DNA of 49,335 nucleotides from an uncultured Gammaproteobacteria bacterium (GTDB lineage Bacteria > Pseudomonadota > Gammaproteobacteria > Pseudomonadales > Ketobacteraceae): NCBI GenBank assembly GCA_913063125.1, contig CAJXZM010000023.1, positions 1-49,335 on the forward strand, written 5' to 3'. Below are positions 1-8,600 of this stretch, in pieces. The position numbers were made by a program, and so were the translations under genes. A model generated the notes under the pieces. The model saw nothing but the letters and a program-made list of their open reading frames with translations, was not told the origin of the DNA and did not search any database. How positions within the stretch are numbered: position 1 is the stretch's first letter; each line of letters opens with the position of its first letter.

Positions 1-587
1 CAGTCTGATGAAAGGTGTATAGCAAACTGTTTTGAACCCCAATGAATAGGCGCTTTAAAGTAACGCTCATACTGCAGTGTATCTTTTGGCTTTGGTCTGG
101 CCAAATCGATCTGCAATATTGCGTTATGTTGGGGTTGCACAAATCTAAACGTTCTTACGGCTGTCGATATAATGGCGTCAGAAACCATAGGCGGAATGTC
201 TAATTCGGCACAAAGCTTAAACCCAAAAATAGGGTTAGCGACGTTCTCATCGAGATAACAATCATAAGCATTAGTCACCATGGCACTGTACGTAACCATC
301 AAACCTAGCCCCACACCCAAGTTATCGGCCGCAAGCATTGCCAATGACAATGAAGAAAAACTATTAGGAACGATACCTCGCCTAGATTCTAAGCCGGCAG
401 AAGTTCCATACAGTTTTTCAGCAGCCCTAAAAATGTCGTATACGTGGTGATGAGTGCAATACTGTTTAGAAAAAATGGAGGGATCAACAGCTGCAACGTC
501 AAGAATCTCTGTCTGATTCCAATCTCGCAATTGGAACCCTTTTAGACAAGAGCCCAACCAACTAGACAGCACATAAACTTCACCCAT
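1..587 (-). CDS. AraC-family transcriptional regulator, N-terminal part (cut by window edge)
   Basis: An open frame of 195 codons runs from ATG at 587 to the left edge without a stop. The visible protein starts MGEVYVLSSW and resembles the N-terminal sensor domain of AraC regulators of the Arabinose_bd (PF12625) type: a helical part with LSLAMLAADNLGVGLGLMV, then a stretch ending YERYFKAPIHWGSKQFAIHL, which fits the 'YxRxFgcPvxFg' segment of that domain. The C-terminal AraC helix-turn-helix would lie outside the window and is not seen. It is on the same strand as the NRPS operon, 222 nt beyond its last gene, so it is a candidate local regulator, but nothing here proves that. Another sensor-domain protein is possible. 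Confidence 0.65.
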   Translation of the reverse strand, partial: MGEVYVLSSWLGSCLKGFQLRDWNQTEILDVAAVDPSIFSKQYCTHHHVYDIFRAAEKLYGTSAGLESRRGIVPNSFSSLSLAMLAADNLGVGLGLMVTYSAMVTNAYDCYLDENVANPIFGFKLCAELDIPPMVSDAIISTAVRTFRFVQPQHNAILQIDLARPKPKDTLQYERYFKAPIHWGSKQFAIHLSSD

Positions 588-809
588 TTAACATTACCCT
601 CGCGCTTCACTCAATCTAAGATATCATGCACTCTTTACTGTTATACACCAGGTCTTATGCCAAAACCTATAGACCATTGTGCCCTAATTGTATAAATCAA
701 AGGAGCAATGTAACACTGAGTTAAGACCTGTAAGCATGTGTAACCATCATAGTCTTAAGCTAACTTTGAGCGATTAGAGAGGGGTAAACTCCTAGCTCCC
801 CCCCCTTCT
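588..809. other. Intergenic gap between glycosyltransferase-like gene and AraC gene
   Basis: 222 nt without a credible gene. It holds a C-rich run near 798-805 just past the end of the upstream gene. No convincing hairpin terminator and no clear promoter was seen. Confidence 0.5.
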
Positions 810-2606
810 TCAAGTTTTTAACGGCGCAGTCTCTCCCACAGCCGGCACTGAAAACTCAACAAATTCATCGTCTTCATTATAAATAAGCCAAAGTAGATCA
901 GGGTCATCAAGTGTTTGATCAAATATAAAATCAACCGTTTTAGGCCGAAGATCATCTGTTAGCTCAACAATACGCACACTCATGCCACCGAATTTAAGTA
1001 CATGCCCGACATTCAGCGTGTAGTTTTCATAATCTCTGTATATTTTATCAATAGAGGTCATGAATCCATCTTTGAGTGATATTCGAACTTCGTGATTGTT
1101 TAACGTTGTTAAAAAACCTTCATTGCCCTTGCGTATAGTATTCCATGTTGTAAGCCCCCAGATTTTTTCCGGCAGCGGCTCAGCTTCATACACCCAAATA
1201 GAATACAGATAACCATTAAGCCAGGCTGGAGAATTCAGTAGAACAAGCTTTTTATTCTTAATGGTATTGTTGTCAACAATCGATGAACTACTTTCTCGTA
1301 TGCCATCACCCGTGATTTGAGTCGAATAAATAACCGCAGAAAAAAGCAAACCACTAAAAATAATGTGGAAACCAATCATTGTTTTTGCAAGATTAATCCG
1401 TGCCTTCGCAATCACCTTTCCATTATTATGCTGATCATACCAGTATTGAAAAAATGCCCCTAACATCCCGCAGGCACCAATGCCGACATACATTAACAGC
1501 CTATCACTGGGGGGTGGAATACATACAGGTAATGCACTGACCACCATTCCTATGCCCCAAAACCTAGCAGCTTTATTCTCTTTCAATACAGGTATAAGAA
1601 GATAAATAACGCCTAACAACAAAACAACACTAACACCAAAAATATAGGGTCTAGCACCACCACGATAAAGATCAGCAGGTATAAAACCCCACTGAGTTCC
1701 CATTAACGCGACAATTCGGTGTCCCATTGCAGAAAGGTAAGTTATCGGGTCTTCCACTGGATCAAGATAAAAACCATTTGTACCCCCAGAGCCAAACCCA
1801 GCGTTCTTATAGATAATCCACCATACTGCAACCACTACTAGATAAGGTAATAAACAAAGTATTCCTTTTACTGGCCCTTTCTTATCTAGTGTCACCGCAA
1901 ACGCAAAAAGGTAAGCCCCGACGGCTATATGGTATTCTGCTGCAAGAAGCCCCACAATCAGGCTCAACATCGCCAATCCATATCCTGGCAGCCATGCATC
2001 TTGCCTTGCTCTAATATGAAAATAGAGCACAGCCACGCCAAAGAGTGTGGCAGTAAGCGCGTTGCGTCCTGCAATCCAAGTAACGTTTACAGCATGACTG
2101 GCGTCTACCGCATACAATAACAAGGCCATTCCGACCGCTACTTTTCCTGTGTGCAACCTGCCGTAGAGTTTAAACAATACAGCAAGCAAACCTAGGTACC
2201 ACAAGATACTTTGAAAGTGCATCAAGCCACCATGAGACGGCCAAAAAGTATAGTCAATCCAATGGGTGGCTTCTGTTAACGGGCGCCAGAACATCAGTTT
2301 ATACCCGTCATAAGACCACCAGGGTAAAAAACCAAGATCGATTAATTGATTAAAGCGCTCAGGGTCTGCATTCGCAAAAGAGAACAAACCAAATAACGAT
2401 AAGTCTTTAATCTCATTAAGCGGGACTGCATCCTTGATAAAGGCGTAATGCCAATAATCATCAGTATGGATATCCACAAACAATCCTGGCGCGCACAGTG
2501 CAAACGTCAATAACAGAATATTCCTCAAAGCATGCTCTGAGGTTATCATTGATAGTGTTTTTGACACTACGCTAGAAACCAACGTATTTACGGTACTTTT
2601 TATCAT
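810..2606 (-). CDS. Polytopic GT-C-type glycosyltransferase-like membrane protein
   Basis: 598 aa with about ten hydrophobic segments between residues 28 and 430 and a soluble, probably periplasmic, C-terminal domain of about 160 residues. After the first membrane segment comes an acidic pair in HTDDYWHYAF (about residue 48), the position of the catalytic acid in GT-C enzymes such as ArnT, PMT and TMTC. It is followed by FWRPLTEATHWIDY, like the 'RPL...D' motif of TMTC/PMT-type proteins, and a late PPPSDRLLMY loop. GT-C enzymes move sugars from polyprenyl-phosphate donors onto acceptors outside the cytoplasm. The gene starts 93 nt after NRPS-3 on the same strand, so it is probably the last gene of the operon and could glycosylate the exported peptide (inference). 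The fold is fairly likely; donor and acceptor are unknown. Confidence 0.6.
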   Translation of the reverse strand: MIKSTVNTLVSSVVSKTLSMITSEHALRNILLLTFALCAPGLFVDIHTDDYWHYAFIKDAVPLNEIKDLSLFGLFSFANADPERFNQLIDLGFLPWWSYDGYKLMFWRPLTEATHWIDYTFWPSHGGLMHFQSILWYLGLLAVLFKLYGRLHTGKVAVGMALLLYAVDASHAVNVTWIAGRNALTATLFGVAVLYFHIRARQDAWLPGYGLAMLSLIVGLLAAEYHIAVGAYLFAFAVTLDKKGPVKGILCLLPYLVVVAVWWIIYKNAGFGSGGTNGFYLDPVEDPITYLSAMGHRIVALMGTQWGFIPADLYRGGARPYIFGVSVVLLLGVIYLLIPVLKENKAARFWGIGMVVSALPVCIPPPSDRLLMYVGIGACGMLGAFFQYWYDQHNNGKVIAKARINLAKTMIGFHIIFSGLLFSAVIYSTQITGDGIRESSSSIVDNNTIKNKKLVLLNSPAWLNGYLYSIWVYEAEPLPEKIWGLTTWNTIRKGNEGFLTTLNNHEVRISLKDGFMTSIDKIYRDYENYTLNVGHVLKFGGMSVRIVELTDDLRPKTVDFIFDQTLDDPDLLWLIYNEDDEFVEFSVPAVGETAPLKT

Positions 2607-2699
2607 CTACTTAATTTCCGCTATTTGACTCGAATCATCACATGTACTTTTTGGACTCTAGTCTCTATTTTTATTATTCAGCATTATATATTTAAAAGA

Positions 2700-5600
2700 C
2701 TACAAGAAGCCTTCTTCTGTCGGTCCATCTTGCTCGGGCTCATCAAATCCGCCAACCTCTTGAGCCTCCCCTTCTTGATTATCTCGCTCCTGACCACCTG
2801 AGGTACTACCGTGGGCTTGGGATTGAACAGCCCAGTTGAGCCGATCAATATAACGAGAAATTTCACTCACCGTTCGCATTTCGAAAAGTACTCGCAAAGA
2901 AATCTCAATACTAAACTCCTTACGCAACTTTGAGATCACTCTTGCCGCTAACAAAGAATGTCCACCTAGGTCAAAGAAGTTATCAAAGATCCCGACCTTC
3001 TCGACATTTAGCACATCACGCCAAATATTCGCCAACCGAATTTCCGTATCCGAAGTAGGTACAACATAATCTTGTAAGTTCTGTGAGGCCGGTTGTGGCA
3101 ACTTTTTCCGATCAACCTTTCCATTTGGCGTTAGGGGCCACTTATCTAGAATAACTAGGTTATTTGGCACCATAAAATCAGGAAGTGACAGATACAAACT
3201 TTCGATGATTGTTTTAGGTTCAACATTAGAAAAGTTCTTATCCAATACAGCATAAGCAACTATAGAATCACTATCAACAAGGGCTAACGCATCAATAACA
3301 GCATCTTGCTCGCGAATAGCGAATTCAATCTCTCCGAGTTCTATTCGAAGACCTCTTACCTTTACCTGAAAATCTTTTCGCCCAACGTAGGAAATCTGTC
3401 CACTTTCCGAAAGCAATCTTGCCAAGTCCCCTGTCTTGTACAGTAAACCTTCACCGAAAGGGTTTTTAACAAAGGACAAGTCTGTTAACTCTTGATTTCC
3501 AATATAGCCCTTACCGACAGCTTCACCACCTACACACAGCTCTCCTACAAGACCCGGTGCAAGACGTTGATTTCGTGCATCGACAATATACAGTTCAACA
3601 TTAGGGATTGCTTCACCAATGGGAAGCTCGGTGATGGGTTGTTCTTCAATAGATAGCTCAGCATCATCTGTAACAGAGCTACCTCCCGGCGAGTAGGAAT
3701 ACGATGCAACGACATCAGTACACTCGGTGGGCCCATAGCTATTGATTAATGTGACATTACCATGGTCCGTTTGTAGCCATTGATTAAGTGTCGGTAAGCG
3801 AATAGCTTCTCCTCCCAGCACCACATGACGGAGGGAGGTAAACGGATACCCCTTAAGATCGCCGTCCTCTACTAATGGATAAAACGCACTAGGTGCACAG
3901 TTAATCCAGGTAATTGATTCCTCAGCTAATGTTTTTGCAATAATATCTGGATCATACTGATCCATTTCAGGAATAACTAACCGTGCGCCTGAACAAAAAG
4001 CAGCCCAGGGGTTTTTCTGTGTTAAGTCAAAACCGACGGAGCTTACCAATAAACATGTATCAGCGTGATCAATATTCAGCGTATCAATATACCAACGCAA
4101 TAGATTGCTAACACCACGATGATAAACACCAGCACCCTTTGGCTTACCCGTTGAACCGGAGGTGTAAATCACGTACATCAACGAACCAGGAGTAGGATGG
4201 CATGATGATGAATCAAAATCAGAAAATCGTTGCAAGTCATCAACTACGCCTTCAACTAACACCGTACTACTACCATGAGATCCTTCACCAATACGCGAAA
4301 GTACACAGGCCTGAGTGATGGTAAGCGTAGCATCTGAGTCTTCGATAATATAATTGATGCGTTCAGCAGGATAACCCGCATCAACCGGCACATATACTGC
4401 ACCTAGCTTTAAAATACCCAATAACACTGGGTACAACGCTAACCCGGGGGTAAGGCAAACAACGATACAATCACCCTGTTTTACCCCTTTATTTTCTAAA
4501 AGCCCTGCCCATTCGCGACTTTGTATATCCAGTTTTGAATAACAAATACTTGAATTAGCGCATTTCACTGCAACAGAGTCGGGTGAACGCTCACACTGTG
4601 CAACAATCGCATCAACAATTGTTGCGTTTGAACCTATTGCTGTATCAACTGTTATGTCATTTTTAGAAACAGGCAATGCATCCACTGCCAACGACAAGGT
4701 CTCGTTAGGCAACAAAAAACCCAGTGCATTTAACGACGATGTACCAGATAGAACTTGTTGACTCAAACACTGCAAGCGAGACAGAAAATCCAGCGAAGTA
4801 AATGTCGAGGTATTAAATATGAACTGAAGAACAAACTGATCCTCATATTCTTGGGCAATAAATTGCACCGGGCCATCTTGAATTTGAGGGTGAGGCAACA
4901 TTGTTACCTTTTCACCGTTCCAGGTCACCTCTGTAATAAAATTATAATAATTATACAAGAAGTCCTGTTCGCCACGGGGCAGTGTCTTTCGCTGTGCTAG
5001 CTGTGAAATCTTATCGTAACGTCGAGCACCCATTTTGTATGATTGTAAAAAAGAGATCACCTCCTCAAACGTACCATTATCAGTGAGCAATCCACCAGGA
5101 ACAATCATCGGCAAGGTCTGAAAAAAACAACCAAAAGTATGCCTGAATTGCTTAGATCGCCCACCGACTATTTCATTAAAATAGAAATTATTCTGAGGTC
5201 GGCAGTAATAATGCAACATCAGGAGATAAAGCGCCTTGAAATACGTTGCTGGATGCACCCCTAATGTTAAACAATGCTGCTTTATATTTTCAAATTCGGA
5301 TTTATCGATAATGAGAGTTTCTTCAGTTCGATCAGAAGCAGATCGTATCAAAGGCATTGAAAACTGAAGCGCTTCAACATCTACACACTGTTTTTTCCAG
5401 TACGTTATTGTTTTTTCAGTATCAAATACCTGACGACTACGGATAACATGCTCATGAACATTATCATTAAAATCCGTTACCGGCGCGCCTTTAACAAGGT
5501 CACCAAAAATCGTAAAAAGATCCTGAAAACTGTTATATACCGCAGCACCATCAGCTATCAGATGGCAAGCAGATAACACCAATAGCGTTCGGCCCCCATC

Positions 5601-8600
5601 TAATTTGAAAAAATTAAAACGAAAAAGGTCATCATTAAACAAATCGTATGGCTGATAAACAGCGTTTTCTACCAGTGTAACAATAGCCTCATCAGACCAG
5701 GTTTTATCTGAATAATCACACACCTGAGGGGAAAGAATTCGGTCTTCATCAATTTTAAAATAGGCGACATCCAAATAGGGAAGTTCACTAGATACAACTT
5801 GTGCTTTCATCAGCGGGTGTTGCAACACCAAATGTTCAAATGCTTTTTGACACAATGCAACGTCAAACTCTTGATTGAAAATACAACTAGAACCCATACT
5901 ATTTCGTAGACTCAAAGGCTCACTAATAATATCCAAATAAACATCCCGCTCTATTGGGCTTAGAGGGGAAAGGTTAACGCTGCTATCATCGCAATTAAAC
6001 GCTTTTTTTAGTTCACTTGGTGAAACCAATGAGATTGTTGAGGTACTATTATCAGGGTCTTCTAGTAACTGTTCCAATACATGACTATAGTGCGTAGCCA
6101 TCAAACGAATAGTTTCTACTGAAAACAAATCCGTGTTGTACTCCATTACCCCGCCAATACCTTCCTCTCGCTCTTCCAACAGCAATGTTAACTCATACTT
6201 TGCAGTCTTATGCTCCCTCTCAATTAGTTCAACGTCCAACCCTGGCATAGAAAGTGATTCAAGATTTGGCATATTCTGCAATGCAAAGGCTACCTGTGCA
6301 CCAGGAGCATAATTACCTCCTCCACTCATCTGCAAAGTATCAACCAGCACATCCATTGGCATATCTTGATGCACAAACGCCCCGAGTGCGGCTTCTTTTA
6401 TCGATTCAATAAATGCCCGTCTAGTGGGATTTCCATGTTGACGACCACGAATGATAATACCATTTACAAAAAAACCTATAAGTCCTTCAATCTCATACTG
6501 GTTGCGGTTTGCGATAGGAATCCCAACACAAACATCGTCTTGATGTGTATAGCGCCCCAACAATATCTGATAAGCCGACATAAGCACCATAAAGGGAGTG
6601 ACGGCATTCTCGGTGCAATATAAAGCTAATTTTTTAGTGGTCTCGATGCCTATATTGATATCAAGGTGGGCACCATTAAACGTAGGTTTTTCTGGGCGAG
6701 CAAAATCAGTTGGTAATCGTAATACTGCGGGAGCGCCTTCTAAGGTATCAACCCAATAATGCTTTAGATGTTCTAAATTATCACCTGACAGCCACTCGCG
6801 TTGCCAAGCAGCGTAATCTTCATATTGTATTGATAGAGCAGGCAATCGCTCGGCATTATCGAGTGCAATTTCTGACGTTAGCACTTGTTTTGACAATAGT
6901 GCAGCGTCATGACCCGCATTTGACAGTAAAACCTTCAACTCATTAACCAGCACACCCATTGACCAGCCATCTGAAACGATATGATGCATATTCAACATCA
7001 ATACGTGCTTATCATTGCTACAATCAATTAATTTTGCAACAAAGAGCCAGTCATTTGCCAGGTCAAAATGTTTTTCTGAATACTCATCGATTGCATCAAT
7101 AATACGAAAATCTTGAGAAAAACAGCTAGATTCATCACCATTAATAGCGATCTGGCCTCTTTCCATGCACCACTGTGATGAATCTTTATAGTTTGTGGCG
7201 GGCTCACCATCATGTTCGACATACTGGGTACACAGCACGGCATGACGGCTTAGTATGATGCGAAATGCTTGCTCTAGCGCTTCAGCAGACACCTTGCCGC
7301 GAAGAAGTAGTACAACCGGTAAATTATACGCTGTCGTGTTGTTGTCGAGTTGATCAACAAACCATAATCGATGCTGAGAGAAAGAAAGCACCTTTTTCTC
7401 ATTCGCGCCTTGGGACGTTATAGCCTTAGGGGAATTCACTCCAGACTGAGAGTCTCTAGCATCCTCAATCCTAGAAGATAGCAAATGAATGGTTGGAGAT
7501 TCAAACAATATCTTTAGCGACAGTTCAAGGTTAAATACCTTTCTAATCCGACTAATAACCTGCGTTGCCAGTAAACTGTGTCCTCCGATCTCGAAAAAGT
7601 TTGCGTTGACACTAATAACATCAAAACCCAGCACTTCTTTCCAAATAGCATAAACCTGAGTTTCATCATCAGTGGACGGCGCTACAAAGTCTCCCGCTGC
7701 CGCCTCACAAAAATCTGGTTTAGGTAACGCTTTCTTGTCCACCTTACCATTGGCGGTGAGCGGAAATTTATCAAGTGCAATAATTTGAGTCGGTATCATA
7801 TACTCTGGTAGATGTTGAAAAAGATACGACTTTAATTCTGCAGTATCAACGCTACTATCAACGCTACTATCAACGCTACTATCAACGCTACTATCCGCGT
7901 CACTTCCAACATTCCCGTTAACATTCTCGTTAATATTGCCATCAACATAAGCAACAATATGTTTTTGCCCATTTGCATCAGCATAAACAGACGCCACACT
8001 GCTATTTACATTGCCATGACTCGTGAGAGTAGATTCCACCTCTCCTAGCTCTATCCGGTAACCTCTAATTTTCACCTGGTCATCGGCGCGCCCTAAATAC
8101 TCAAGCACCCCAGCATTGGCATCACCTCTAACGTAACGACCAATGTCCCCTGTTTTATAAAGTCTGCTTAGGGATTCGATAGATTCAGAGCCAGTCAACG
8201 AAGGTGGTACGGGCAAAAAACGCTCCCGAGTTAGCTCTAGACGATGCAAATAGCCCACAGCAAGCCCTGCCCCACCTACGTACATTTCCCCTGCCACACC
8301 CTTAGGTACCAGCTGGAGATCTTCATCTAGAATATGTAAGGATAAATCATCAAGGGGTCGACCAATAAGACTACGCTTATTGATCACATCAGCTTCACTG
8401 ATTTTATGGTAAGTCACATGAACGGTCGTTTCAGTAATACCGTACATATTAATCAATGCAGGGGAATCAATGCCGTGTCGGCCAATCCAGCTCTCTAATG
8501 CAGAAAAATCGAGAGCTTCGCCACCAAAAACCACATAACGTAAAGAGAGCTTTTTAGATTCACCTTCGTTAATACATAACGCCTCATCTTCTTTAATAAG

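Noticed and set aside
4735..5980. Reading C* domains as dual epimerisation/condensation or as E domains
   Set aside because: No N-terminal HHxxxxxGD-type motif and no VSWxIL motif after the active site; the preceding PCPs are GGHS type, and a normal C domain already lies before three of them.
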